This document shows positions 34,947 to 45,300 of a DNA stretch of 56,373 nt, piece after piece. The stretch is from assembly GCA_964370165.1 (NCBI GenBank), contig CAYJIG010000008.1, positions 1-56,373 of the forward strand. The letters run 5' to 3'. The notes beneath the pieces are model-generated. The model made no database searches. It was not told the origin of the DNA and was given only the letters and a program-made list of their open reading frames with translations. Each line of letters starts with the position of its first letter. Position 1 is the first letter of the stretch. The position numbers and the translations under genes were made by a program. The stretch is from JAAYCI01 sp964370165. Lineage in GTDB: Bacteria; Bacillota; Clostridia; Oscillospirales; Ruminococcaceae.

Positions 34947-35915
34947 TTACTTCAAAAGTTCTACCGCCCTTGGGCAAGCAACAAAATGCTCGGGCTCAAC
35001 CTCTAATAGCTCAGGGTTTTTCCCTGTGCAAACATCTGTTGCATATTCGCAACGTGGAGCAAATCTACAACCGGGTTTCGGCTCAATTGGCGATGTAATC
35101 TCACCTTTCAGCGTAATTCTTTCCCTTTTTGCTTCACTGTAAACAGCTTCGGGAATTGCCGAAAGTAGCGCCTTTGAGTATGGATGCATAGGATTTTTGA
35201 AAAAGTCCTTTGTCGGCGCAGTTTCCACCACATTTCCAAGGTACATTACAACTATTCTGTCTGAAATATGCTTCACTACCGAGAAGTCATGTGTGATAAA
35301 AATATATGTCAGTCCACGCTCTTTTTGCAAGTCACGAAGCAAGTTTATAACTTGTGCTTGTATAGAAACGTCAAGCGCAGAAACAGGCTCGTCACACACA
35401 ATAAACTTCGGATTTAGCGCAATCGCCCTTGCAATGCCTATTCTTTGACGGCGTCCACCATCCAGCTCATGCGGATAGTTGTTTGCAAGCCTGCGAGCAA
35501 GGCCAACAGTGTCCATAAGCTCCAGCACTCTGTTGTTTATCTCGTCTTTTGTGTTGAAAATTTTATAAATTTTAAGCGGTTCAGCAATAATATCACTAAC
35601 CGACATTCTAGGGTTCAGTGAAGAAAATGGGTCCTGAAAAATTATTTGCATATCTTTGCGCAACTCTTTCAGTTCTTTTGATTTCTTCACATCGGTGATA
35701 TCATTTCCTTCAAAAAACACTTTACCACTTGTTATGTCTGTCAAATGCAATACTGTTCTGCCAAGCGTGCTTTTTCCGCATCCTGACTCACCTACAACAC
35801 CCAAAGTTTCGCCTTTATTAATATAAAAGTTCACTTCATCTACAGCATGCAAAATACCACGCGGAGTTTTGAAATATTTACATAGGTTTTTTACTTCTAA
35901 AATTCTCTCGCTCAT
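34947..35915 (-). CDS. oppF: Peptide ABC transporter ATP-binding protein OppF/DppF
   Basis: Second ATPase of an oligopeptide importer on the cytosolic face. Seen: Walker A GESGCGKST, Q-loop IIFQDPFSSLNPRM, Walker B FIVCDEPVSALD, H-loop FITHDFS, and the C-terminal oligopeptide extension with CRFAPRC, whose cysteines suggest the Fe-S site seen in some Opp/Dpp ATPases. The ABC signature reads LDGGRRQRI instead of LSGGQ-QRI; Ser to Asp at the first signature position is unusual. ATGA overlap with oppD. 322 residues. Confidence 0.93.
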   Translation of the reverse strand: MSERILEVKNLCKYFKTPRGILHAVDEVNFYINKGETLGVVGESGCGKSTLGRTVLHLTDITSGKVFFEGNDITDVKKSKELKELRKDMQIIFQDPFSSLNPRMSVSDIIAEPLKIYKIFNTKDEINNRVLELMDTVGLARRLANNYPHELDGGRRQRIGIARAIALNPKFIVCDEPVSALDVSIQAQVINLLRDLQKERGLTYIFITHDFSVVKHISDRIVVMYLGNVVETAPTKDFFKNPMHPYSKALLSAIPEAVYSEAKRERITLKGEITSPIEPKPGCRFAPRCEYATDVCTGKNPELLEVEPEHFVACPRAVELLK

Positions 35916-36889
35916 TTCGAACCTCCGTCAGCATAAAGATGACACGCTACTTTATGGCCATTTTCATATTCAACAGTTTTCGAAGACTGTGATTTGCATA
36001 TTTCCATGCACTGTTTACATCTTGGACTGAAGTTACATCCAACAGGTAAATTTGCAGGGTCCGGCATAAGGCCATCGATGGGAATCAGACGGTCAGAATC
36101 ATCATGAAGTTTTGGAATTGAGCCAAAAAGTCCAACAGTATACGGATGTTTTGGGTCGGTAAAAATTTGCTTTGTTGTGCCACATTCAACAATCTCGCCA
36201 GCATACATTATGGCAACATTATCACAAGTTTCAGCCACCACACCCAAGTCATGGGTGATCAAAAGCATTGAAGTGTTCAGCTTTTCTTTCAAGTCCGCTA
36301 TCAGCTCTAGCACCTGTGCTTGAATTGTCACATCAAGTGCAGTGGTCGGCTCATCGGCAAGCAACAGTTCAGGCTCACATGCAAGCGCCATTGCGATAAC
36401 AATACGTTGCTTCATGCCACCGGAAAACTGGTGTGGATATTCAATATGCCGCTCGCCTGAAATACCCACCATCTCCATCATTTCTTTTGCTTTGTCGAGG
36501 GCTTCTTGCTTTGAAATTTCATTATGTAACAACACAACTTCTTGAATTTGCTCACCAACAGTTAACACAGGGTTTAGCGATGTCATCGGGTCTTGGAAAA
36601 TCATACTGATTTTAGCGCCGCGAACTTCACGCATATCATTCTGTGATAAATCAAGTAGATTTTCACCTTTAAACATAATTTTACCGGAATATATCTCGCC
36701 CGGTGGGTCCGGAACCAAATTTAATATACCAAGTGCCGTAGTGGTTTTTCCAGCACCTGTCTCGCCAACAAGGCCAAGCGTTTTGCCTTTTTCAATTTCC
36801 AAAGAAATATCTGTAACCGCGGCAACTGTATTCTCTTCCGTTACATATCGAATACTTAAATTCTCTATACTTAATATTTTATCACTCAC
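35912..36889 (-). CDS. oppD: Peptide ABC transporter ATP-binding protein OppD/DppD
   Basis: First ATPase of the importer. Seen: Walker A GETGAGKTT, Q-loop MIFQDPMTSLNPV, signature FSGGMKQRI (standard), Walker B LLLADEPTTALD, H-loop LITHDLG, and a Cys cluster CNFSPRCKQCMEIC in the C-terminal extension. 325 residues. GTG start with AAGGAG 7 bases upstream; 18 bp after oppC. Overlaps oppF by 4 bp, typical of paired ATPases. Confidence 0.95.
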   Translation of the reverse strand: MSDKILSIENLSIRYVTEENTVAAVTDISLEIEKGKTLGLVGETGAGKTTTALGILNLVPDPPGEIYSGKIMFKGENLLDLSQNDMREVRGAKISMIFQDPMTSLNPVLTVGEQIQEVVLLHNEISKQEALDKAKEMMEMVGISGERHIEYPHQFSGGMKQRIVIAMALACEPELLLADEPTTALDVTIQAQVLELIADLKEKLNTSMLLITHDLGVVAETCDNVAIMYAGEIVECGTTKQIFTDPKHPYTVGLFGSIPKLHDDSDRLIPIDGLMPDPANLPVGCNFSPRCKQCMEICKSQSSKTVEYENGHKVACHLYADGGSK

Positions 36890-36907
36890 TCTTAATCTCC
36901 TTTCTAA

Positions 36908-37804
36908 CTATCGTTTAAGTTTGGGGTCAAGCGCATCACGCAAACCATCACCAAAGAGATTGAGTGCGAAAATTGTCAACATAATTGATAATCCCGGGAA
37001 CATAACCATATGTGGGTGCTGCGTGAAATATGATCGTGCTTCTGAAAGCATTGCGCCCCATTCAGGTTCCGGCGGTTGTAGTCCCAGTCCAATAAAACTT
37101 AGCCCGGCAGCAGATAAAATTGCACCGGCAACGCCTAGTGTAGCTTGTACAATTAGCGGTGAAAGGGAGTTTGGTAAAATATGAGTAAATATTATTCTAA
37201 AGTCAGACGCACCCGTTGCTCTAGCTGCTTCAATAAATTCCTGCTCTTTTACAGATAGGATTGTAGCCCTTACAATGCGCACATATGACGGCACTGAAGA
37301 TATACCAACAGCTATCATAACATTTGTCAAGCCACCACCAAAAGCGGCTGTGATTGCTATGGCAAGAAGGATGCTTGGTATAGCAAGCAAAACGTCCATT
37401 ATGCGCATGATAATGCTATCAACATTTTTACCGTAGTATCCTGCAAGCGAGCCTAAAAACACACCTACTACCGCGGCAATTCCTACTGCAACAAAACCAA
37501 CTTGTAAAGAAATTCTTGCGCCGTAAACAATACGACTAAAAATATCTCTGCCAAAGTTATCTGTACCAAATAGGTTTTCCAGCGACGGACGTGCAAACTC
37601 ATTATCCAGATTGATTTCATCGTACGGATAAGGTGCAATGAAATCGGCAAATATTGCACATATCACTATTACACAAATAATAGCAAGGCCCAGCATAGCA
37701 GCTTTATTTCTTCTTAATATCTTCCACGTTTCGCCCAGTTTACTGTAGCGTCGTGTTTTGATTTTGTTGTTATTCTCTGTGTTTTCTACTTTTTGTTTAG
37801 CCAT
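36908..37804 (-). CDS. oppC: Peptide ABC transporter permease OppC/DppC
   Basis: Inner-membrane permease with an N-terminal cytoplasmic segment and six membrane helices. Seen: GTDNFGRDIFSRIVYGAR, typical of OppC, and the coupling motif EAARATGASDFRIIFTHILP. 298 residues. Overlaps oppB by 19 bp. Acts with OppB to form the channel for peptides delivered by OppA. Confidence 0.95.
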   Translation of the reverse strand: MAKQKVENTENNNKIKTRRYSKLGETWKILRRNKAAMLGLAIICVIVICAIFADFIAPYPYDEINLDNEFARPSLENLFGTDNFGRDIFSRIVYGARISLQVGFVAVGIAAVVGVFLGSLAGYYGKNVDSIIMRIMDVLLAIPSILLAIAITAAFGGGLTNVMIAVGISSVPSYVRIVRATILSVKEQEFIEAARATGASDFRIIFTHILPNSLSPLIVQATLGVAGAILSAAGLSFIGLGLQPPEPEWGAMLSEARSYFTQHPHMVMFPGLSIMLTIFALNLFGDGLRDALDPKLKR

Positions 37805-38760
37805 TTTAACGGACCTCCTAACTTAGCTTGAGAATAAGTTGCCTTAATTCTGGGATCCGCATATGCATACAGAATATCAACAAAAAGATTAACAAACGTA
37901 AATATTACAGCTATAAGTAAAACGCCGCCCTGAATAACAGGATAGTCACGGTTTTTGATTGCCTCAACCATGTATCTGCCAATTCCGGGAACCGCGAAAA
38001 TTGTCTCGGTTAAAACTGCACCACCAAGCAAAGCACCAAATTGCAAACCAACAACTGTTATAACAGGTATCAGCGCATTTTTCAGCTGATGTTTCATTAT
38101 AACAACAGATTCTTTTTGTCCCTTTGCTCTTGCAGTTCTGATATAGTCTTGCCTATTTACTTCAAGCATACTTGAACGTGTCATCCTAGCGATAATAGCC
38201 GCAGTCGACGTACCTATCGTCACAGCCGGCAAAATCCAGTGCGCTGGTGTTGTAAAGCCCGAAACAGGCAATATACCCAGCCATACAGCAAACACAAGTA
38301 TCAATACCATTCCTTGCCAGAAGTTTGGCATAGAAACGCCTAATAGCGCAAACACCATAGAAATATTATCAAACCAAGAGTATTGTTTTGTTGCCGAAAT
38401 AATACCTACAGGTATTCCTATCGCAACAGCAATAACGATTGATAGCAATGCCAAGTTCAACGTTGTTGGCAAACGGTTAAACAATTCCTCAGACACCGGC
38501 CTATCTGTTCTATAAGATGTACCCATGTCGCCTTGTAGCAGGCCCAATAAATAATCAAAATACCTAACCAAAAACGGGTCATTCAAGCCCAGTTCTTCCT
38601 CAAGTGCCGCCAAAGCTTCAGGACTTGCCACTTCACCCAACATTGCTTTTGCAGGATTGCCCGGTGTAAAATACAGTAATGTAAATATTACAAATGTCAC
38701 AGCCAGCAATACAGGTAAAACCAGCAATAGCCTTTTAATTATATAATTTAACAAAAACAT
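37786..38760 (-). CDS. oppB: Peptide ABC transporter permease OppB/DppB
   Basis: Permease with six membrane helices. Seen: FFTPGNPA-like LLYFTPGNPA near residue 33, the coupling motif RTARAKGQKESVVIMKHQLKN, and FAVPGIGR. 324 residues. ATG start with TAGGAGG. Lies 268 bp after oppA, a spacer with two matching hairpins. Confidence 0.95.
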   Translation of the reverse strand: MFLLNYIIKRLLLVLPVLLAVTFVIFTLLYFTPGNPAKAMLGEVASPEALAALEEELGLNDPFLVRYFDYLLGLLQGDMGTSYRTDRPVSEELFNRLPTTLNLALLSIVIAVAIGIPVGIISATKQYSWFDNISMVFALLGVSMPNFWQGMVLILVFAVWLGILPVSGFTTPAHWILPAVTIGTSTAAIIARMTRSSMLEVNRQDYIRTARAKGQKESVVIMKHQLKNALIPVITVVGLQFGALLGGAVLTETIFAVPGIGRYMVEAIKNRDYPVIQGGVLLIAVIFTFVNLFVDILYAYADPRIKATYSQAKLGGPLKWLNKK

Positions 38761-38828
38761 ACCTCCTAAGGAAAATATTTTTTGCCTAAGGTACCTAATT
38801 TATAACTATACCACCTTAAACATTTATA

Positions 38829-38851
38829 GGAGACTGCCCCCGGCAGTCTCC
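38829..38851 (-). repeat. Stem-loop copy 1 in the oppA-oppB spacer
   Basis: A perfect 10-bp stem, GGAGACTGCC / GGCAGTCTCC, with a 3-base loop, not followed by a T tract on the minus strand. The stem shares GGAGACTGC with the hairpin at 38983-39008, so the two arms can also pair crosswise. Confidence 0.85.
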
Positions 38852-38982
38852 CTATATTATCAAAAAATTTTAAGTGGCAATTAAGCACTTACTTTAAACA
38901 AAAACAACGTAAAGGCGAATATTTTTGCATATAATAGAGCAAGCTTTTCCGACCAACACAAAAGGAGCTTAATTGACAACCT

Positions 38983-39008
38983 AAGGAGACTGCTGTTGCA
39001 GTCTCCTT
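38983..39008 (-). repeat. Stem-loop copy 2, just after oppA
   Basis: An 11-bp perfect stem around TGTT, 21 bp past the oppA stop. Likely a 3'-end-stabilising or attenuating hairpin that lets the binding protein be made in excess of the membrane parts (inference). Confidence 0.85.
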
Positions 39009-39028
39009 TTCATTGTAACTACCAAGTA

Positions 39029-40543
39029 CTAGTTTTTAACTACGTTTTTAAGAACGTGGTGACCAGCAGGATTGTTCACAAAACCTTCGATGTTTGTGCG
39101 TACGCCTGTAAGGTCTTCGCCTTCCCATGTAAAGATCCAGGGTGCTTCTTCAGCAACAATTTCTTGTACTTCTTTGTAGTTTGCTTCACGAACAGCAGCA
39201 TCGTTTGAAGTTCTTGCTTCGTCGAGAAGTGCATCTACTTCAGGTGTTGACCAGAATGTTCTGTTACCGGCTGCACCGAATGTTGATGAGTGGAACAAGG
39301 GATATAGGCCGTAATCAGGATCGCCTGTAACAGTAACCCAGCCTAGGATGAACATGTCATGCTCGCCGTTTTCTGTTGCTTCCAGGTATTTTGTCCATTC
39401 AAGAGTTTGAATTTCCACTTCGATACCGATTTCTTTCAAAGCGCTTTGAACGATGATAGCAACGTCAGCACGTTGTTGGTTGCCTTCGTTTGTCATGATG
39501 GTAGTTGTGAAACCATCAGCATAGCCGGCTTCTGCCAAAAGCTCTTTAGCTTTTTCTACGTCATACTCATAACCGGAAAGCTCATCATTGTATGCCCAAA
39601 CCATTTGGCCGATAGGACCTTTAGCTTGTGAGCCTGCACCGTAGTATACGTTTTCAACAATTGCGCTCATGTCGATTGCATGGTTGATAGCTTGACGTAC
39701 CAATGGGTCATCAAAAGGCTCTTTGCCAGCGTTAAAGCCAATGTAAGTTGTAGAGAAGTTCGGGCTTCTTACAAGCATTGTTTCTTCGCTGTCTTCAAAA
39801 CGTGCAATGTTTGATGCTGCGATATCATAAACGATATCTACGCCGCCTGATTCAAGCTCAAGCATTGCGGTTTCAGCTTCAGGAATGTTTCTGATAATGA
39901 TATTTTCTGTTTTTGCAGGATCGCCCCAGTAATCAGCGTTTGCTTTCAAAACGATGTTGTCGCCAACATTCCACTCTACTAGTTCGTAAGGACCTGTACC
40001 AACAGGGTTTGAACCATAAGAATCACCGGCTTCTTCAACAGTCTCTTTATCAACTATCGATGATGCTGTGTGAGCCAAGTGGGAAATGATGGGAGCAAAT
40101 GGATAAAGCATACCAATTGTCATGTTGTAATCATCAATGATCTCGATTTTTTCAGGGTCAATAGCCGAAACGATGTGAGTAACATCAGGTGATGCAATAG
40201 CTCTTTCGATTGTGAACTTAACGTCGTCTGCGGTGAATGGATTTCCGTTATGGAAGGTAACACCCTCACGAAGTTTAAGGCTTAGTGTCATGCCGTCGTC
40301 AAGAATCTCATAGCTCTCGGCAAGACCTTCTGATACATTCATTTCTTCATCTTGAATGAATAGTGTATCATAAATTTGTTTTGCAACCCTTGATCCGGGT
40401 TGTTCGTTTGCGCCTTGTGGGTCAAGCGATGCAGGGTCTGCGCCTTGTGACACTATAAGGGTGTCGCTTCCGCTGTCTGAACAGCCCGCCAGAAGGCCGA
40501 GTGCCATTACAGCCACAAGTAGCACTGCTAGTAATTTTTTCAT
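39029..40543 (-). CDS. oppA: Peptide ABC transporter substrate-binding lipoprotein
   Basis: 504-residue SBP_bac_5 lipoprotein that captures peptides or nickel-like ligands outside the membrane for OppBCDF. Seen: signal with lipobox LLAGC (Cys21), then SQGADPASLDPQGANEQPG, GLAESYEILDDG, VTFHNGNPFTADDVKFTIERA, GTGPYELVEWN, and AINHAIDMSAIV. The spacing and domain content match DppA/OppA. First gene of the operon, behind a strong promoter. ATG start with GGAGGAG. Ligand not predictable. Confidence 0.95.
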   Translation of the reverse strand: MKKLLAVLLVAVMALGLLAGCSDSGSDTLIVSQGADPASLDPQGANEQPGSRVAKQIYDTLFIQDEEMNVSEGLAESYEILDDGMTLSLKLREGVTFHNGNPFTADDVKFTIERAIASPDVTHIVSAIDPEKIEIIDDYNMTIGMLYPFAPIISHLAHTASSIVDKETVEEAGDSYGSNPVGTGPYELVEWNVGDNIVLKANADYWGDPAKTENIIIRNIPEAETAMLELESGGVDIVYDIAASNIARFEDSEETMLVRSPNFSTTYIGFNAGKEPFDDPLVRQAINHAIDMSAIVENVYYGAGSQAKGPIGQMVWAYNDELSGYEYDVEKAKELLAEAGYADGFTTTIMTNEGNQQRADVAIIVQSALKEIGIEVEIQTLEWTKYLEATENGEHDMFILGWVTVTGDPDYGLYPLFHSSTFGAAGNRTFWSTPEVDALLDEARTSNDAAVREANYKEVQEIVAEEAPWIFTWEGEDLTGVRTNIEGFVNNPAGHHVLKNVVKN

Positions 40544-40644
40544 TTTTTCTCCTCCAAATATATTCTTACATTTTTGTTAATTCCATAACATTTGCAACTG
40601 TAAACTAATACACTTTACGCTGCTAAAAAAATTAACTATTTAAT

Positions 40645-40673
40645 ATTTTACAATATTTTCATATTTGTGTCAA
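40645..40673 (-). promoter_or_regulatory. Sigma-A promoter of oppABCDF
   Basis: Minus strand: -35 TTGACA (40668-40673), 17-bp spacer, -10 TAAAAT (40645-40650). Start predicted near 40638. Confidence 0.8.
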
Positions 40674-40800
40674 TATTACCACACAATATCGTTTATACGC
40701 TGCATTCATTTCTTGAAATTATATTTGAAGCGGTTTATTTTTCCGATTTTCTTTATGTCATTACACAAATTAGGTTCCGCTAATTTTCACAACACAAAAT

Positions 40801-40858
40801 ATATGCAAAGCCTTTTACAATATTTTTAATAATATTGTATATCAAAAGCCTTGCATAT
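40801..40858 (-). terminator. Terminator of gltBD
   Basis: A long hairpin on the minus strand: ATATGCAA, then GGCTTTT, then ACAATATT pairing with AATATTGT, AAAAGGC and TTGCATAT with one bulge, followed by ATTTTGTG. 43 bp after the gltD stop. Confidence 0.75.
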
Positions 40859-40900
40859 AATAACCGCTTATAAATGATTTAGAGTAAAAAAACAGCTCGC

Positions 40901-42331
40901 TTAATCGTTCAGCAAATAGTCATCAATCTCTGCCGCACATTTAATACCCTCGGCGATTGCCCAAACAACAAGTGATTGACCTCGTTTCATGTCGCCGCAC
41001 GAGAAGACATTATCAACGCTTGTTTTATATGATGTTTGCGCTTTTTGAGGTATGTCTATTTTAGGCGCAGTATATTCTTCATAGCCCGTAAATCCTGCCG
41101 CTATCAAAAGCATATCCGCTTTGTATTTTTGTTCGCTGTTTTCAACTTCACATAGCTTTCCGTCTTTGAATTCAACTGCAACCGTTAATACTCCTGTTAT
41201 TTTGCCATCTTTTTCATATATTTCTTTTATTGTAGTTTCAAAAACTCTGGGGTCTTTACCAAAAACTTCACCGGCTTCTTCTTGGCCATAGTCTGTTTGC
41301 ATCACTTTTGGCCATTCGGGCCAAGGGTTTGTTTGGCTGCGCTGCTTTGGCGGTTGCGGCATCATTTCTAGTTGCACCACACTTTTTGCGCCATGTCGAA
41401 CACATGTACCCACACAGTCATTGCCGGTATCGCCGCCACCAAGCACAATTACATTTTTTCCTTTTGCGTTAATATAATCGCCTGCTAAATTATTTTTCAG
41501 CAAACTACTCGTTGTGCTTTTTAAAAACTCGACTGCAAAATATACTCCCTGAGCGTTTCTTCCCGGCACGTCTATATCCCTTGCTTTTTTTGCACCACAA
41601 CACAAAACCACTGCATCATATTCTTTTTGCAATTCTTCAATTTTAATATTTTTTCCTATGTCTTTATTATTCTCAAAAACAACACCCTCTTGTTGCATGA
41701 GTTTAATTCTTCGCTCAATAACTTTCTTATCAAGCTTCATGTTTGGTATGCCATACATTAAAAGACCGCCAAATTTATCATCACGCTCAAACACCGTCAC
41801 ATTATGGCCTCTTTTGTTTAGTTTTTCACTCACGGCAAGGCCGGCAGGCCCAGAGCCTATCACCGCCACTTTTTTATCACTTCGCACAAGTGGAGCCTTT
41901 GGCTGCATATACCCTTTTTCAAATCCATTCTCAATTAAAAACAGCTCGTTATCATGTATGGTAACAGCATCCGAATATATGGCGTTGATGCATGCTTTTT
42001 CACAAAGTGCAGGACAAACTCTACCTGTGAACTCAGGAAAGCAATTTGTTTTCAAAAGCCTTGACAGCCCATGCTCAAAGTTTTCGTTGTAAATTTCATC
42101 GTTGAATTCATGTATCAAGTTGTGAAGCGGACATCCCGTGACCATGCCTTTCAGCTCGATAGCACTAGAGCAAAATGGCACACCGCAGTTCATACATCTT
42201 GCAGCTTGATTCAGTCTTTCTTGCTTTTCATTAATACTGTAAAATTCGCTGAAATTCAATATGCGTTCTTTGACAGGTATTTTTCCGTTAGCTTTTCTGC
42301 TATATTCCATAAAACCCGTTATTTTACCCAT
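40901..42331 (-). CDS. gltD: Glutamate synthase small subunit
   Basis: NAD(P)H-oxidising subunit that feeds electrons to GltB. Seen: N-terminal Fe-S cysteines CMNCGVPFC, CPLHN, CFPEFTGRVCPALCEKAC, FAD-binding GSGPAGLA, NADPH-binding GGGDTGNDC, and a C-terminal FSCGDMKRGQSLVVWAI motif. 476 residues, normal. ATG start 3 bp after gltB, so tightly coupled. Part of the GS-GOGAT route with GlnA/GlnN here. Confidence 0.97.
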   Translation of the reverse strand: MGKITGFMEYSRKANGKIPVKERILNFSEFYSINEKQERLNQAARCMNCGVPFCSSAIELKGMVTGCPLHNLIHEFNDEIYNENFEHGLSRLLKTNCFPEFTGRVCPALCEKACINAIYSDAVTIHDNELFLIENGFEKGYMQPKAPLVRSDKKVAVIGSGPAGLAVSEKLNKRGHNVTVFERDDKFGGLLMYGIPNMKLDKKVIERRIKLMQQEGVVFENNKDIGKNIKIEELQKEYDAVVLCCGAKKARDIDVPGRNAQGVYFAVEFLKSTTSSLLKNNLAGDYINAKGKNVIVLGGGDTGNDCVGTCVRHGAKSVVQLEMMPQPPKQRSQTNPWPEWPKVMQTDYGQEEAGEVFGKDPRVFETTIKEIYEKDGKITGVLTVAVEFKDGKLCEVENSEQKYKADMLLIAAGFTGYEEYTAPKIDIPQKAQTSYKTSVDNVFSCGDMKRGQSLVVWAIAEGIKCAAEIDDYLLND

Positions 42332-42334
42332 TAT

Positions 42335-45300
42335 CTACACCTGATTTCTTTTTATTACTTTTGTAAAAGCTTCAAATTGTGCGTCTTCTACACCGAAACC
42401 TTTTTCAATAAATTCTTGTATCGCTATAGACATTTTTTGATAATCATTAGGCACTATTTTCTTAAAGTGTGGTAAAACATCCTCAAAGTTATCTAAAATT
42501 TCCTTTGCTTTTTGCGAGTTTGTGTTTTCATAATGTTTCACAATAAGCGCTTTCAACTCATCAGCATCACATTCACTTGTAACTTCATACATCGAGACAA
42601 ATTCTTTGTTCAGCTTTAAATACAAGTCATGCTCGGTGTCTAGCACATAAGCTATACCACCGCTCATTCCCGCCGCAAAGTTTTTGCCTGTTTGGCCAAG
42701 TATGACGGCTTTGCCTCCTGTCATGTACTCAACTCCATGATCGCCACATCCTTCGGCTACAGCTACAGCGCCTGAATTTCGCACCATGAAACGCTCTCCG
42801 GCAAGACCGTTAATGTAGCACTCGCCCGAGGTCGCGCCATAAAGAGCAACATTTCCGATGATGACATTTTCCTCTGCTTTAAATGCACTTTGATGTGGTT
42901 TTGTCACAATTATTTTACCACCCGATAAGCCTTTGCCCACATAATCGTTTGCATCGCCTTGCAATTTCAATGTTAATCCTTTAGGCATAAACGCTCCAAA
43001 AGATTGTCCGGCGCCGCCCACACATTCAACCACGAAGGTATCATCATCAAGCGTGTTTTTATGTGCCTTGCTTATTTCCGAGCCTAAAATTGTTCCCAGT
43101 GTTCTATCGGTACTACATACAGTAATCTTTTCAGTGTGTTTGCTTTTAGTCTCAATGGCTTTTTTGAATTTATTTAATAGCACTTTTTCGTCAATTGTAT
43201 CACTCAATTTGAAATCATATAAATGATTTTCATCAAATGTTTTGTCGCTGTTATGTGCATATACGTCAGATATTACAAGACTCATATCAACAAGCTCTGC
43301 ACGTTTTGTCACTTTTTTATCTTTTACTTTTATAAGGTCTGTTCTTCCTGTTAATTCTTTCAAGGTTTTCACACCGAGTTTTGCCATTATTTCACGCAGC
43401 TCTTCGGCAATAAACATCATGAAATTCATAACATATTCAGGCTTGCCCATAAAGCGTTTTCGCAGACATTCATTTTGCGTTGCTATACCCACAGGGCAAG
43501 TGTCTAAATTACAAACACGCATCATCATACAACCCATTGTGACAAGAGGCGCCGTTGCAAACCCAAACTCTTCTGCACCAAGTATTGCGGCTATCGCAAC
43601 ATCACGTCCGCTCATCAGCTTGCCGTCAGTTTCTAAAACAACGCTATTTCGCAAGTTGTTTTGAATAAGCGTTTGATGAGCCTCTGCAAGGCCAAGTTCC
43701 CACGGCAAGCCTGCGTCCAGAATAGAGCTGGTAGGTGCAGCGCCTGTTCCGCCATCATAGCCTGAAATCAAAATAACTGCGGCTCCTGCCTTTGCAACGC
43801 CTGCGGCAATTGTTCCAACACCACACTCAGACACAAGCTTAACCGAAATACGTGCTTTTCTGTTTGCATTTTTTAGGTCATATATAAGCTGCGCCAAATC
43901 TTCTATCGAATAAATATCATGATGCGGTGGCGGTGAAATAAGCGCAACACCGGGTGTTGAGTGTCTTGTTTTCGCTATCCAGGGGTAAACTTTTCCGCCC
44001 GGCAAATGCCCGCCTTCGCCGGGTTTTGCACCTTGCGCCATTTTAATTTGTATTTCGTTTGCGCTGAGTAAATACTGGCTTGTAACACCAAAGCGCCCCG
44101 AAGCCACTTGTTTTATCGCACTGTTTTTTATTGTACCAAGCCTGCTTGGGTCTTCGCCACCTTCACCGGAGTTCGATTTCCCGCCGAGTGTATTCATCGC
44201 AATAGCCATACATTCATGCGCTTCTTGTGATATAGAACCATACGACATTGCACCTGTTTTAAAGTGTTTCACAATTTCACTTGCAGGCTCAACTTCACTC
44301 AAAGGTATGCCCTCGCCAAAGTCAAAGGCAAGTAGGCCTCTTAAAGTGTGTGGTTTATTGATATCGTCCACCATTGCGGTATACTGCTTAAACCTATTAT
44401 AATCGCCACTTTGTGTTGCTTGTTGAAGCGCAATTATGATTTCAGGACTGTAAAGATGATCTTCTTTATCCTCGCCGTTAATCAGTTTAGAATACCCCAT
44501 GCTGTCAAGCGTGTTGTCCACGCCAAGGCCCAGTGGATCGAATGCTTTTGAATGCCTGAATTCAATGCCTTCTTCAATTTCCTCAAGGCCAATTCCCTCA
44601 ACCCTGCTAACTGTATTTGTAAAATATTTGTCTATTACTTGTTTGTTAATGCCAACAGCCTCGAAAATTTGCGCCGATTGATAACTTTGAATAGCAGAAA
44701 TACCCATTTTTGCGGAAATTTTCACAATGCCATGTAACACCGCATGGTTGTAATCATTAATCGCCGTAAAAATATCTTTATCAAGTATTTTTTTGTCTAT
44801 CAGTTCCTCTATGCACTCGTGCGCCAAATATGGGTTGACCGCCCTTGCGCCATATCCCAGCAATGTTGCAAATTGATGCACATCACGTACCTCGCCGCTT
44901 TCTAAGATAATAGAAACAGCTGTACGTTTTTTGGTTTTAATCAAATATTGCTCCATTGCGCTGACTGCAAGCAGGCTTGGAATAGCAACATGATTTTCAT
45001 CAACGCCTCTATCAGACAAAACAATAATATTAGCACCTTCACTATACGCTTTATCACATTTCACAAACAGCTGCTCTAAAGCCCTTTCAAGCGAAGTATT
45101 TTTGTAATAAAGCAAGGATACCGTTTTAACGCAAAACCCGCTATTTTTCATGGCTTTAATTTTAGCCAGATCTATTGCCGTTAAAATAGGGTTGCTAACC
45201 TCCAAAACAGTGCAGTTCTGCGCGCTGTCTTTTAATAGGTTTCCGTCTTTGCCAATATACACTGTAGTATCCGTAACAATTTCTTCTCGAAGTGAGTCTA

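Larger units (their letters stand above)
40544..40900. other. Intergenic region between gltD and oppA
   Basis: 357 bp. It contains the gltBD terminator hairpin (40801-40858), the opp promoter (40645-40673) and an opp leader of about 95 nt with one weak hairpin. No hexaloop attenuator of the kind found at gltB, amt, glnA and the amidotransferase gene is seen here. Confidence 0.7.
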
